DNA of 64,000 bases from JADJEK01 sp052034255 (lineage in GTDB: Bacteria > Planctomycetota > B15-G4 > JADJEK01), in the NCBI GenBank assembly GCA_052034255.1, contig JBPOIU010000019.1, forward strand, positions 8,509-72,508. Direction: 5' to 3'. Each line of letters begins with the position of its first letter. Positions within the stretch are counted from its first letter, which is position 1. The notes beneath the pieces are model-generated. The model was not told where the DNA came from. It did not search any database and saw only the letters and a program-made list of their open reading frames with translations. Positions 1-11,291 of this stretch are shown here, piece by piece. A program made the position numbers and the translations under genes.

Positions 1-2139
<2,139 letters not shown>

Positions 2140-2175
2140 GGGAACGATCGAACGCTCGACGAGCGCGCGTGCCGA

Positions 2176-5154
2176 TCACGAGCCCAACACCCAACCGTCG
2201 CAGACGAACGATCCCCAGGTCCTGACCCCGTCATGCAATTCGCCGCGCACCCGCGCATCCGCGAGCGAGTCGAGCTTCGCACGTCGCAACGCCATCGCCG
2301 GTGGCTCGCGGCGCGTCCAGACGCCTTCATAGAAGCGCCGCACGAACTCGGCCGTCGCGTCGTCCGGAATCGGCCAGAGCGAACCGATCACGTGCCTCGC
2401 ACCGGCCTGTCGCAGCGACCGACGCAACCCGAGCACGCCCTCGCCGAGCGTCGGCGTTCCCGCTCCGGATGAACACGCAGCGAGGAACACCAAATCCGCA
2501 GCCCGAAGATCGAGCCAACTCGCGTCGAAGTCCGTCACCGACGAACACCCCTCGCCATCGACTTCGGGTGCCAGAACGAGACCTGAACGAGCGAACGCCG
2601 CGGACGTCCCTGAGCGGAAGAACCCATGGGTTGCCAGATGAACGAAGCGCCGGCCACCCACGGCCCCACGGAACATCGATGCGCACGCTCCGCGGCCGCT
2701 GAGAACGAGGCGCTCACCTGCGTCGGCGAACTCGCGCGCGTGCAACGCTTGAACTAGATCGACCTCGCGGCGCGTTCCGGAAAGAGCTCCCCACTCCCCC
2801 GCGTAGTCCACTTCGCCCACGATGAGTGCAGAAGGAGGCACGTCGTCACCGATCGGTGGCGGCGGCGGGGTGCCGAAGTCGGACACGAAACAGACTTCGA
2901 TCGCTTCGACGAGATGTCGACCGTCGGCGAGCAGCAGCGCGTCGAGCGGCGCCGCTGCGAGTGCACCGTCGGGCGCGACGATCCAGCGGGTCGCGCCAGG
3001 CGCCGCGCGCAACAGCGGATCCACCAGTCGGGATCCGAGAGCGCGAAGGCTCGCGGCCAGCGCATCTGGGCGCGGCGTTCCCACCGTGTCGCCGCCAGCG
3101 ACCTGGACAGCCTTCCCCCGCGAACGATTCGATCCGAACAGCTCGCCGATCCGAGCGACATCACCGTCGATCGCCACGGCATCGCCGAGTTCCACGGTCG
3201 TCACACCAGGCTCGTCCGAGCGCACCACGAACGCCACGTACTCATCGCGAAGACCGCTCGCAGTTTCCTCCGATCCCTCGCCGCGAGGAATCCAACGACG
3301 GATTCGCATGACGTCGACGGCGGCCGTTCCGCGAGGGAGCGACGCGCGCAGTCGCGCGACGTCGAGAACGTCGCTTGCGAGCTGCGGAGCCGCCGCCGCG
3401 AACTCCGCCTCGGCGCGCTCGACCTCCGTACGACGCTGCTCCCGTTCGGCGGTCTCGTCTCGGCTGGTCCGGTCCGACCGCATCGCGGCAATCGCACTCC
3501 GTACCCGGGAGGCCTCGACCTTGGCCGCTCGACGCGCGAGCTCTCCGGTCACGTCGCGCGTCATCGCTTCGCGTTCGATGGCGAGGCGGCGCACGACGCG
3601 ACCCTTGAACGCGAGCGCCTGGTCGTACGCTCGCTCGATCGCCTCCGCGCGACCCACGCGCAGCGCGAACGCGATGCTCAGGTCGACGAGTTCGCGGTAC
3701 TCCGCGACGATCTCCAGCCGTTCGCGCTCCGATTGCGCGAGCATCGAGCGATCCAACACGGAATCGAGTGTGGCAAGGCTCGTCGACGCGCGGCGTGATG
3801 CGGCCTCGACCTGACCACACTCCGCGAGACCCAACGCCACCGCACTCTCGAGCCGTGTCGAGAAGAAGCCCGGAGTGAACGTGCGCTCTTGCTCCAGAGC
3901 GCACTCCAGGTACTCGAGTGCATCATCCGGGCGACCCAACGCTTGAGCGACTCGACCGAGCAGATGGGCGTGTGGATCAGGCCCTGCTTGGCGATCATCG
4001 GCGAACTCACACCAGCGCTCGAACAGTGCGCGGACCTCGTCCATCGATCCGTCAGCGCGGTGGCGAGCCAGTGCGTCGGCGAGTGCGATCCCGACACCCC
4101 GCCGTGCTTCGTTCGGGATGTCCGGTCGTCGTTCGACCACAGCATATGCCCGCCGCATCGCGGCGACCGCTTCGTCGGAGCGACCTTCTCTTGCGAAACA
4201 CAGCGATAAGGTCGTGAGCACGGCTGAAAACGCTAACGGTGCCTTCGACTCCCACGACTCGCCCACATCGTCGACCAAAGCTTGGACCAGCGACAGTGCT
4301 TCCGCATGCCGACCACGGAGCGAGAGTACCTGCGACACGACGAGGGTTGCGACTGCACGAGGAAAACACGGGGATGATCGGGCGGCGTTTCGCTCCGCGA
4401 CCTCGAGGAAGAGATCGCCGCGCACGAGGTCGCCACGGTTGAACAGGTGCATCGCAATCGTGCTGGCGAAGCCACCGAACGGCTCGGCGGACACCGTGTC
4501 GACGGCGTGGTCGATCCCGATCTCTTGGAGGCAAACATCGATGTCGGTCCTGGTCTGGAAAATCGAGCCGGATCGTCCTTGATCGTCGAGCTCTTGCCAG
4601 AGTGCGACGAGACAGCCCGGCGCTTGCGCAATTTCCATGTACCGCCCCAGCTCGTCCGCACCTGGGCCGCCATCGGGAGCAGCAAACAGAAGTTCGTCGA
4701 TTCCCCAGCCACGCATCGAGTCCCGCCACCGCAACTCGGGAGCAAGATGCGCCCGATCGACGCGTACACGCGCGCCGCCGATCCCGCCTCCGCTCGCACC
4801 GACGAACAGCTTCATCCGCGTGGGCGCGGAGGCCACGTTCAATTCGAGCTTGGCCGTGTCGGATGCGGAATTCGCGATCGAGGCTCTTGTTGCTTTCCCG
4901 TCGTCATCGACGACAGCAACGCCCGCGGCATACGAGAGCGCCATCACTTCGACGACGTAGACGCCAGGCTCCGCCACCAGCACTTCGACGACGCGGCCTC
5001 GCAGGGACGTCGCAGGACCACCTGGAAGTTCGATGTTCAGCAGCGACGACGTCCGTGACACGACGATCGTCTTGGATCGCCCTGGCACAATCGATGGGTC
5101 GTCGACCGCGAACAGGAGGAATACACACAGCCAGACCTGTGCGAGGGTGCTCAC
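2176..5154 (-). CDS. Secreted TPR-CHAT domain protein (caspase-like peptidase family)
   Basis: A 992-residue protein with an N-terminal signal sequence (hydrophobic stretch at about residues 3-17), a long helical middle (about 60-560) that reads as TPR-like repeats with a charged coiled-coil portion, and a C-terminal CHAT domain (about 660-992). The catalytic dyad expected for CHAT peptidases is present: His843 in HLATHG and Cys894 in LAACSSG. CHAT domains belong to the caspase/separase fold and are known in bacteria both as effectors and as housekeeping scaffolds. The substrate here is unknown. The start chosen is GTG at 5154, with GAGG nine bases upstream; a TTG at 5169 overlapping the stop of the upstream gene is an alternative. 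It is immediately downstream of a secreted protein of unknown function and is probably co-transcribed with it. The signal sequence suggests that the CHAT domain acts outside the cytoplasm. Confidence 0.85.
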   Translation of the reverse strand: MSTLAQVWLCVFLLFAVDDPSIVPGRSKTIVVSRTSSLLNIELPGGPATSLRGRVVEVLVAEPGVYVVEVMALSYAAGVAVVDDDGKATRASIANSASDTAKLELNVASAPTRMKLFVGASGGGIGGARVRVDRAHLAPELRWRDSMRGWGIDELLFAAPDGGPGADELGRYMEIAQAPGCLVALWQELDDQGRSGSIFQTRTDIDVCLQEIGIDHAVDTVSAEPFGGFASTIAMHLFNRGDLVRGDLFLEVAERNAARSSPCFPRAVATLVVSQVLSLRGRHAEALSLVQALVDDVGESWESKAPLAFSAVLTTLSLCFAREGRSDEAVAAMRRAYAVVERRPDIPNEARRGVGIALADALARHRADGSMDEVRALFERWCEFADDRQAGPDPHAHLLGRVAQALGRPDDALEYLECALEQERTFTPGFFSTRLESAVALGLAECGQVEAASRRASTSLATLDSVLDRSMLAQSERERLEIVAEYRELVDLSIAFALRVGRAEAIERAYDQALAFKGRVVRRLAIEREAMTRDVTGELARRAAKVEASRVRSAIAAMRSDRTSRDETAEREQRRTEVERAEAEFAAAAPQLASDVLDVARLRASLPRGTAAVDVMRIRRWIPRGEGSEETASGLRDEYVAFVVRSDEPGVTTVELGDAVAIDGDVARIGELFGSNRSRGKAVQVAGGDTVGTPRPDALAASLRALGSRLVDPLLRAAPGATRWIVAPDGALAAAPLDALLLADGRHLVEAIEVCFVSDFGTPPPPPIGDDVPPSALIVGEVDYAGEWGALSGTRREVDLVQALHAREFADAGERLVLSGRGACASMFRGAVGGRRFVHLATHGFFRSGTSAAFARSGLVLAPEVDGEGCSSVTDFDASWLDLRAADLVFLAACSSGAGTPTLGEGVLGLRRSLRQAGARHVIGSLWPIPDDATAEFVRRFYEGVWTRREPPAMALRRAKLDSLADARVRGELHDGVRTWGSFVCDGWVLGS

Positions 5155-5165
5155 GGAGCAACGCC

Positions 5166-6212
5166 TCAACGAGCTTCGGTGACGTTCGCTTCGACACGCT
5201 CTAAACGAAGGCGACGCGTGACCGCAAAACTCGTCGATTGACCGCCCGGCATACTCATCTCGCCCGAGACCGACTGATCAAGTTCCAGAGCGATGGGAAG
5301 ACCGGTCGAGCAATCCACACGCTGAGTTCCGAGGAACGCCCCCCCGGTGACTCGCATGGTTTTCAGCAGGCGAAACGCGTCCTTCAAGTCAGGGACGAGC
5401 GGCGCCTCCGAGTCACTTTGTTCATGCTGCGCATCCGTCGTTTCTTGCGGCCCAACTTCGCTCGAAACGTCGGCGTCACCGGCAAAGCCGATCGTCGCTA
5501 TGCGGGTCGCTGCGTCGTAGCCCTCGATCGCCGCAGTGACCTCGACCGCGATCGCGGGGGTTCCGTTGCCGAGCGAAGGCAACATGCGCCGGCATGTCCA
5601 TGGCTCGCCGATCGCTCGCGGACTCGGCGGCAGGATCGGCATGAGACATTGGAACTCGGTGTCCTTGACCTCCTCGATGAGTGCGCCACTCAGCGATCCC
5701 CAGTCGTCGATCAACTCCTCTCCGTAGAACTCTTGCAGTCCTTCGATGCTTCGGATTTGTCCGGTAGGAGCCACGACGCACGTCAAAGATCGATCGTCTG
5801 CGTGGCGGAGCATCGTCCTCACGAGCATCGACGCTGGCGCAGGCACGTTGGGATCGTCGTCGGATCGCGAGTCGAACTCAGCGTCGCGCATCAGCGTCGC
5901 CCGCACCTTTCCCGACGTGCGCTCGAAGACGATGACGACCTTCGTCGCGCGTTCGACGTCGCTCGCATCACCCGCCTCAGGAGCCGCGCTCAGTCGCAGG
6001 CGCTGCTCGTAGTCGCACGAGGTATCCACCCGAAAACCCTGCCCATTCGGCATGTTCACGACGGAGGTCGTGGTGACCGAGCCCGTGTGCCGGAAGGACA
6101 CTGGCTCTCGCGGTGGAACCAGCGAAATCGCGATCGCGTCCTCGGGGGTCTCGTCGCCGACGACGGTGCCGACGATGCAGGTCACCGCGAGCAAGCACTT
6201 CACGATTCGCAT
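5166..6212 (-). CDS. Secreted protein of unknown function upstream of the CHAT gene
   Basis: A 348-residue protein starting at the ATG at 6212, which has GGAG seven bases upstream and is followed by a typical signal peptide (MRIVKCLLAVTCIVGTVVG). Longer versions beginning near 6317 would place the signal peptide internally and are less likely. The mature part is rich in beta-strand-like, acidic sequence without cysteine pairs or catalytic motifs I recognise. The pattern (a quantity compared across strands, a central IEG-like turn, a C-terminal GGAFLGTQRVD segment) recalls the DUF6263-type lipid/TolB-like secreted families, but this is a weak impression. The gene ends only a few bases before the CHAT gene begins, so the two probably form one transcript and may act together in the cell envelope. 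Confidence 0.6.
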   Translation of the reverse strand: MRIVKCLLAVTCIVGTVVGDETPEDAIAISLVPPREPVSFRHTGSVTTTSVVNMPNGQGFRVDTSCDYEQRLRLSAAPEAGDASDVERATKVVIVFERTSGKVRATLMRDAEFDSRSDDDPNVPAPASMLVRTMLRHADDRSLTCVVAPTGQIRSIEGLQEFYGEELIDDWGSLSGALIEEVKDTEFQCLMPILPPSPRAIGEPWTCRRMLPSLGNGTPAIAVEVTAAIEGYDAATRIATIGFAGDADVSSEVGPQETTDAQHEQSDSEAPLVPDLKDAFRLLKTMRVTGGAFLGTQRVDCSTGLPIALELDQSVSGEMSMPGGQSTSFAVTRRLRLERVEANVTEAR

Positions 6213-6666
6213 GTTCTGCTCCGTTCGAAGTTCGCGCCACCGTGGCACAGTCGTTCGCGATGCGTTGCGGCACACTGCGTGATGATCGTGCTGAACGCGA
6301 AGTGCCGCCAACCGCACTCAGGAACCGTGTCGGACTGTGCCACTGAAGCCCATTCTCTGCCTCACCGTGATCGATCGACGTCACGGGGGACTCCTGCTCC
6401 GCCGTAGGCCGCGAGAATCTCGCAGTTCGCGCGTTTGGACGCAAGCTCCCGCGCATGGACGTGGCCGCCGCGGACGACGATCCGTTTGCGGCGCGCATTC
6501 GAACCTCGCGTCACTGCACGCCGCAGCCGCCCCGCACCACGATTTCCGCGAACTCCTGCATCCACTCGCCGGCGCCCTTCGATCCTCCCGATGACGTGAC
6601 TCGCGGCGCATGGCGTCGCTCGCGTCGAACTCGATCCATCGATCACCCCCAAAGAAGGAATACCCC
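6213..6666. other. Divergent intergenic region, 454 bases
   Basis: This stretch separates the minus-strand secreted protein gene from the plus-strand fasciclin gene and must hold promoters for both. The only signals I can support are the two ribosome binding sites at its edges (GGAG before 6212, AAGGA before 6667). The short open frames inside it have unlikely starts and no recognisable product. I see no repeat or RNA gene here. Confidence 0.4.
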
Positions 6667-7590
6667 ATGTTCACGCTCGCCATCTTGATGGCGACGGCAG
6701 CGTTGCCGTCGGATTGCTCGTCCAAGCCCAACCTCGCTCCCGTCGTCCACGTCGCCGCGGCACAGCGCGCCGGTGACATCGTCGACACCGCCGTCGCGGC
6801 CGGTGACTTCTCGACGCTGGTCGCGGCGGTGAAGGCCGCGGACTTGGTCGGCACGCTGAAGTCGGAAGGTCCGTTCACCGTGTTCGCGCCGACCGATGCT
6901 GCGTTCGCCGCGTTACCAAAAGGCACGCTCGAGAGCCTGCTGAAGCCCGAGGCCAAGAACACCCTGACGTCGATCCTGACCTATCACGTCGTCGCCGGAC
7001 GGTTCGACGCGGCGGCGGTGCTGGGCTCGCGCTCGCTCGCGACCGTGAACGGGCAGCGCCTCGACGTATCGAAGCGCGGCGACGTCGCGATGATCGACGG
7101 CGCGAAGATCGTGAAGACCGACATCGTGTGCTCGAACGGCATCATCCACGTCATCGACGCGGTCGTGATGCCGAGCATGGACTCGATCGTCGCGACGGCG
7201 TCGGCCGCCGGCAGCTTCCGCACGTTGCTCGCCGCGGCGACTGCGGCGGGCCTCGCCGAGACGCTCGGCAAGGACGGTCCGTTCACGGTGTTCGCGCCGA
7301 CGGACGCTGCGTTCGGGGCGCTGCCGAAGGGCACGGTCGAAGACCTGCTGAAGCCCGAGAACAAGGATCGCCTGGTCGCGATCCTGAAGCTCCACGTCGT
7401 CTCGGGCCGCGTCGACTCCGCGGCGGCCGTCGCAGCCGGTGAGGCGAAGACGCTGCAAGGCTCGACGCTGCGCATCACGAGCAAGGACGGCAACGTGATG
7501 GTCGGCGGCGCGACGGTCTCGTCGGCCGACCTCGACGCCAGCAACGGCATCATCCACGTCATCGATCAGGTGCTGTTGCCGCAGGCCTGA
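6667..7590 (+). CDS. Tandem fasciclin (FAS1) domain secreted protein
   Basis: A 307-residue protein with an N-terminal hydrophobic export signal (MFTLAILMATAALP, followed by a Cys at residue 17 that could be a lipid-attachment site, although the preceding residues are not a good lipobox) and two complete FAS1 domains, about 37-170 and 172-305. Each contains the diagnostic FTVFAPTDAAF block and a later YHVV/LHVV block (H1 and H2 regions). FAS1 proteins mediate adhesion or extracellular matrix binding. The start was set at 6667 because AAGGA lies eight bases upstream and the signal peptide begins there; an in-frame ATG at 6610 would put the signal sequence internally. The two domains are so similar that an internal duplication is likely. 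A strong hairpin follows the stop. Confidence 0.9.
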   Translation: MFTLAILMATAALPSDCSSKPNLAPVVHVAAAQRAGDIVDTAVAAGDFSTLVAAVKAADLVGTLKSEGPFTVFAPTDAAFAALPKGTLESLLKPEAKNTLTSILTYHVVAGRFDAAAVLGSRSLATVNGQRLDVSKRGDVAMIDGAKIVKTDIVCSNGIIHVIDAVVMPSMDSIVATASAAGSFRTLLAAATAAGLAETLGKDGPFTVFAPTDAAFGALPKGTVEDLLKPENKDRLVAILKLHVVSGRVDSAAAVAAGEAKTLQGSTLRITSKDGNVMVGGATVSSADLDASNGIIHVIDQVLLPQA

Positions 7591-7608
7591 ACGGCGGACG
7601 GCGCCGCG

Positions 7609-7650
7609 CGACGACACGACCGGGCGAACACTCGTCCGGTCGTGTCGTCG
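7609..7650 (+). terminator. Hairpin terminator after the fasciclin gene
   Basis: A perfect 15-base inverted repeat (7609-7623 with 7636-7650, arms CGACGACACGACCGG and its complement) around a 12-base loop, starting 18 bases after the fasciclin stop codon. There is no T-run, as is usual in such GC-rich genomes, so the mechanism is inferred from stem strength and position. Confidence 0.65.
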
Positions 7651-7780
7651 TGTTCGCGCGAATCGCGCGCGGCGCGAAACCGCGGCGAGCGGCCGGCATC
7701 GCATCGGGTTCGAACTCGCGCGTGGACTTCGGGCGCACGGTCGCCTTGAATCCACGCTTCACCGACGAAAGGCGAACCCG

Positions 7781-8113
7781 ATGACGAACCACTATCACGA
7801 CCCCGCCGACATGGGCTTGATGAAGCAGATGAAGGAACTCGCTCCGGTCGAGTTCAAGGCGTGGGTCGAACTCAACAAGATCTCGTCGCGCGAGGACGGC
7901 GCGATCCCGAAGAAGTACCGCGAGCTGATCTGCCTCGCGCTCGCACACGCGACGCAGTGCCCGTACTGTATCGAAGCGCACGCGAAAGGCGCGAAGGCCG
8001 CGGGAGCGACGCGCCAGGAAGTCGTCGAATCGACCTTCCTCGCGGCATCGATGATGGCGGGCGGAGCGGCCGCGCACGGCGCGATGGCGCTGAAGCTGTT
8101 CGACCAGGCCTGA
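7781..8113 (+). CDS. Carboxymuconolactone decarboxylase/AhpD-like protein
   Basis: A 110-residue single-domain protein of the carboxymuconolactone decarboxylase/AhpD superfamily. It has the redox-active centre of the AhpD type: Cys60-Pro-Tyr-Cys63 followed by His67, with Glu48 upstream in the YREL segment, the residues used for proton relay in AhpD-like alkylhydroperoxidases. It probably works as a peroxide- or disulfide-reducing protein in the cytoplasm; no export signal is present. The start at 7781 has AAGG about nine bases upstream. It sits alone between a terminator and a convergent gene cluster that includes a redoxin, so a link to oxidative-stress defence is possible but not shown. The dedicated decarboxylases of aromatic catabolism lack this CxxC, so the peroxidase-like reading is preferred. 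Confidence 0.88.
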   Translation: MTNHYHDPADMGLMKQMKELAPVEFKAWVELNKISSREDGAIPKKYRELICLALAHATQCPYCIEAHAKGAKAAGATRQEVVESTFLAASMMAGGAAAHGAMALKLFDQA

Positions 8114-8118
8114 AAACG

Positions 8119-8164
8119 GGTCAGCCCCCGTGGCCTCGAACGACGGGGCGCACGGGGGCTGACC
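8119..8164. terminator. Bidirectional hairpin terminator between convergent genes
   Basis: A perfect 14-base inverted repeat (8119-8132 with 8151-8164, arm GGTCAGCCCCCGTG) around an 18-base loop. It lies exactly between the stop of the AhpD-like gene (8113) and the stop of the minus-strand redoxin fusion gene (8168), so it can serve both. Confidence 0.8.
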
Positions 8165-8167
8165 GCT

Positions 8168-9928
8168 TCAGTCGAGCTGCGTGCCGTTCTTCGCGTCGAC
8201 GTCGAGCGCGAGGTCCTCGGCTTCTTCGACGTAGAAGAAGAAGCCGTACATCATCTCGTCCGTCGTCTGCCGGCCGAACTTCACGGTCGCGGACGGATCG
8301 GGATTGAACACGTTGAACGCCGAGTTGTCGAAGTGCGCCGTCACGTCGATGCGCGTGCCGGCGGGGAAGAACTTGCCTTCGCGCGGGTAGCGATAGGACT
8401 GCTGCCACTCGAAGTCGTAGTTCGGCACCACGAGCAGCGTCTCGCGCGCGCCGTCCGGCGTGTTCGCGACGAAAGTCATGTCGCGTCCGCGCAGATGCAT
8501 GTGGACGAACACGCCGACCGCGCGCGAATCGGCCTTCAGCGTTCTCGACGCGTTCACGGCATGAGCTTCCGCACCCGGTGGGATCGCGAAGCGGAAGTCG
8601 GCGATCTGGTGGCAATGCAGCCGCTTGCGCACCTTCGTCTTCGGGAAGCGCAACGCGACCGAGACCTCGTCGACCTCGGGCTTGCCCGACGTCACGTAGT
8701 GGATCTCGGCGCCGAGGACCGAACCCGCCGGGATCAACACCGCGGTCCCGGGATCGAGATCCATCGGATCGCCGCCGGGCACGAGGCCGGTGATGAAGTT
8801 CTCCATCTTGAACTTCTGGCCGAGCTCGTAGAACGCGAGGTTGCAGTGGTGCAGGACGCGCGGGTTCGCGCCCTTGATCTCGACGGCCTCGACCCACGTG
8901 TCCTCGGTGAACAAGTGCGGGAACACCGTGTAGTGGTACGGGACGATCCCGCTCGCAGGCAACTCCGCGCGCCCGAGCTGAGTCAGCACGAGATCGGGCT
9001 CACCGATGCGCCATTCGCGTGGCGCGAACGTCGGCGCGGGCGGAGCGCGATCGAGGTCGCCGACCGGCGCGCCTTGCGCCGCGAACGCTTCGAGCGTCCG
9101 GATCTCGCGATCCTCGAGCCCGCGATGATTTGCGAAGTCCTCGCTGCCCGTCGTGCCGAACCATGGCGGCATGCGCTTCTGGCGCACGACCTCCGCGATC
9201 ATCGCCGCGCGCTTCGCGACGTCCTCGTACGCGACCAGCGCGAACGGTCCCTGCCCGCCGTCGTGATGACACTCGGCGCAATGACGATGCATGAGCGGCG
9301 CGACGTCCTGCGACCACGTCACCGGCGTCGCCGGCGGGGCCGGGCGCTCGAGCGTGAGCACGCATCCCTCGACCGGAGTCTCGGCCACGCGCACCTTCCC
9401 ATTCGCGAGCACGTCGTCGATCGCCTCGCGCAAGTCCGCGCGCCCCGCACGCGCGGCCGTTCCCGTCACACGCGTGCTCGCGTCGACGCGACCGCGATAG
9501 CGCAGCGTCAGCGAACCATCGAGCACGACGACCTGCGGCGAGTGCGTGACTCCGAGGGCTCGCGCCGCCGCCATCTTCGGATCGTCGAGTACCGGCACGA
9601 TCACGCCGTGCGCGAGCGCGAACGTCGCCGCATCGGCGACCGTCTCGTTCGGATCGGCGTTCACGAGCGCGAACCGCACGCCGCGTTCGCGATACGTCGC
9701 CGCCAGCTCGGCGATGCGCGGCATGGCTTTGCCGGCCAGCGGACACTCGCACGTCGTGAACACGAGCACGAGCGCTCGGTCGACCGCGAACTCGTCGAGC
9801 GTCCGCGGCAAATAGCGCTGATCGAGCAGCGCGAACGGACCGGGCTTCGCGCCGATCGCGCAGGCGCGAGGCTCCTCGATCGACGCAGCGCCCGCGAGCG
9901 CCAGGGCCACGAACCACGAAACGCTCAC
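8168..9928 (-). CDS. Redoxin-cytochrome c-copper monooxygenase fusion protein
   Basis: A 586-residue exported protein that joins three redox modules. After a signal peptide (residues 1-15) comes a thioredoxin-like redoxin domain (about 25-170) with a Cys60-Glu-Cys62 site in place of the usual CxxC. A single c-type haem site follows, Cys217-Ala-Glu-Cys220-His221, in a short cytochrome domain (about 205-285). The rest (about 300-586) resembles ascorbate-dependent type II copper monooxygenases of the PHM/DBH family, with His-rich motifs (VLHHCN, EIHYV, LHCHQ, HMHLRG). Such fusions are common in Planctomycetota but their substrate is unknown. The start is GTG at 9928: it overlaps the stop of the upstream gene as GTGA and gives an ideal signal peptide, better than a GTG ten codons earlier. 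Translation is therefore coupled to the propeller gene. Confidence 0.85.
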   Translation of the reverse strand: MSVSWFVALALAGAASIEEPRACAIGAKPGPFALLDQRYLPRTLDEFAVDRALVLVFTTCECPLAGKAMPRIAELAATYRERGVRFALVNADPNETVADAATFALAHGVIVPVLDDPKMAAARALGVTHSPQVVVLDGSLTLRYRGRVDASTRVTGTAARAGRADLREAIDDVLANGKVRVAETPVEGCVLTLERPAPPATPVTWSQDVAPLMHRHCAECHHDGGQGPFALVAYEDVAKRAAMIAEVVRQKRMPPWFGTTGSEDFANHRGLEDREIRTLEAFAAQGAPVGDLDRAPPAPTFAPREWRIGEPDLVLTQLGRAELPASGIVPYHYTVFPHLFTEDTWVEAVEIKGANPRVLHHCNLAFYELGQKFKMENFITGLVPGGDPMDLDPGTAVLIPAGSVLGAEIHYVTSGKPEVDEVSVALRFPKTKVRKRLHCHQIADFRFAIPPGAEAHAVNASRTLKADSRAVGVFVHMHLRGRDMTFVANTPDGARETLLVVPNYDFEWQQSYRYPREGKFFPAGTRIDVTAHFDNSAFNVFNPDPSATVKFGRQTTDEMMYGFFFYVEEAEDLALDVDAKNGTQLD

Positions 9929-11229
9929 GGCGAGGGCACGTCGCGCACGATCCACCACAGTTCGCGCTCCTTGCGCACACCGAAAGCGACGGTCGAACCA
10001 TCGCTCGAGAACACGGGCGGACCGGCGAAGTCGTAGGTCTCGTCACCGCCGACGCCGTCGACCACGATCGACCAGCGGTCGTCGTCGCGCGCAGCGTACG
10101 CGACGTGCGATCCATCGTGCGACAAGGTCAGTCCGGCGATGCGCTGGTGGCGCAGCTTGGCTTCAGTCCCCGCCACGACGACGAACCACGAACCGCCGCG
10201 CACGGAATCTTCGCCGAACCGCTGCGTGATCCACTCGCGCTCGACCGTCGAGCCCTCGACCGCGACGTGCGCGAGGCGCTTGCCGTCGGCCGACCAGACC
10301 GGGCTGCAGACGAAGTCGAACCAGGACTTCGGTTGGGGGTCCGCGGTCGTCGCCACGCCGAGCTTCTCACCCCGACGGACCTTGTACCCCACGACCTTCC
10401 CGTCGGGCGAGAACACGGCGCAGCCGGCCGCATCGAACGCGGTGCGGATCGGCGAGTCGTCGACGTACACCGTGAAGTTCTGTTCGGCGGGGCCCCCGTT
10501 CGCCTCGGCTGCGAGGCCTTCGTACGCGACGCGTTTCCCATCGCGCGAAAGGGCGACGCCCTGGACCAGACCGATTCCCTTCCCGAGCAACTGCTCTTTC
10601 TTGCCGACCTTCAGCGGGAACCAGCGCCCCGCCTTCATCGCGACCGCCGCGACGATCGATCCATCGGCGCTGATCGCGGGTGGGAACGCGGTCTCGGCAT
10701 CCTGGAACTTGCCGCCGGTGTGGTTCCCGATCACGAGTTGCACGTCGGACCGCCCGTACGCGCCGTCGTCACCGATCTTGGCTCCGGGTTGCGTCCAGTA
10801 CGTGAATCCGCCTTGCGGCAGCGCCGCGATCTCACCCATCCAATCGGTTGGCTTGGACAACCCGGTGTCGGAGTAGACCCACCACCGCTCCGTCGACTTC
10901 GTCAGCTGGTTGCCGACGCGGAATCCGACCGACTTCCCGTTGGCCGAGAACACGGGCAGCCCCGCGAAGTCGTAACCCGCGGTCGACACGCTCGAATCGA
11001 TCACGGGAATCGACTTCGCGCCCTTCCATGCCACGTAGGCCACGCGCGCTCCGTCGGCGCTGAAGACCGGATGGACGCCCACACTGCGCGACGAGCCGTC
11101 TTGATGCGGCAATGGCGGCGACGCCAGCGACAATGCGTCGGGAATCGTCGCAAGGAGTTTCGACTCCGATGCCGAAGCCCCCTCCATCGCGACGAACAGC
11201 GCGGCACAAGCCCACCACGAACCGTGCAT
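9925..11229 (-). CDS. Secreted TolB/WD40-like beta-propeller protein
   Basis: A 434-residue protein with a signal peptide (about residues 1-21) and about eight repeats of the form PVFSADGxxVAY/F, spaced 40-55 residues apart through to the C-terminus (for example FSADGARVAY, FSANGKSVGF, FSPDGKVVGY, WSADGKRLAH, FSSDGSTVAF). This is the PD40/WD40-like pattern of TolB-type beta-propellers. No enzyme motif is visible. The ATG at 11229 has GGAG upstream. The stop overlaps the start of the redoxin-monooxygenase gene by four bases, so the two form an operon and the propeller may be its partner or docking protein. The sequence reads like a self-describing status-check protein; the substrate is not predictable. 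Confidence 0.8.
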   Translation of the reverse strand: MHGSWWACAALFVAMEGASASESKLLATIPDALSLASPPLPHQDGSSRSVGVHPVFSADGARVAYVAWKGAKSIPVIDSSVSTAGYDFAGLPVFSANGKSVGFRVGNQLTKSTERWWVYSDTGLSKPTDWMGEIAALPQGGFTYWTQPGAKIGDDGAYGRSDVQLVIGNHTGGKFQDAETAFPPAISADGSIVAAVAMKAGRWFPLKVGKKEQLLGKGIGLVQGVALSRDGKRVAYEGLAAEANGGPAEQNFTVYVDDSPIRTAFDAAGCAVFSPDGKVVGYKVRRGEKLGVATTADPQPKSWFDFVCSPVWSADGKRLAHVAVEGSTVEREWITQRFGEDSVRGGSWFVVVAGTEAKLRHQRIAGLTLSHDGSHVAYAARDDDRWSIVVDGVGGDETYDFAGPPVFSSDGSTVAFGVRKERELWWIVRDVPSP

Positions 11230-11276
11230 CGTCGCGTCTCCGATCCTGCGCTCGCCTGGTCCCGGTGGCCGAAGGG

Positions 11277-11282
11277 TAGACT
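11277..11282 (+). promoter_or_regulatory. -10-like element TAGACT before the 150-residue protein
   Basis: TAGACT followed by CC, nine bases before the ATG at 11292. The same TAGACTCC-type element precedes several other genes in the window. Its closeness to the start codon would give a nearly leaderless transcript. No -35 hexamer is evident. Confidence 0.4.
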
Positions 11283-11291
11283 CCTCGCCCC

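Noticed and set aside
7781..8113. AhpD-like protein as a selenoprotein
   Set aside because: Both active-site positions are ordinary Cys codons (CPYC) and the frame has no internal UGA.
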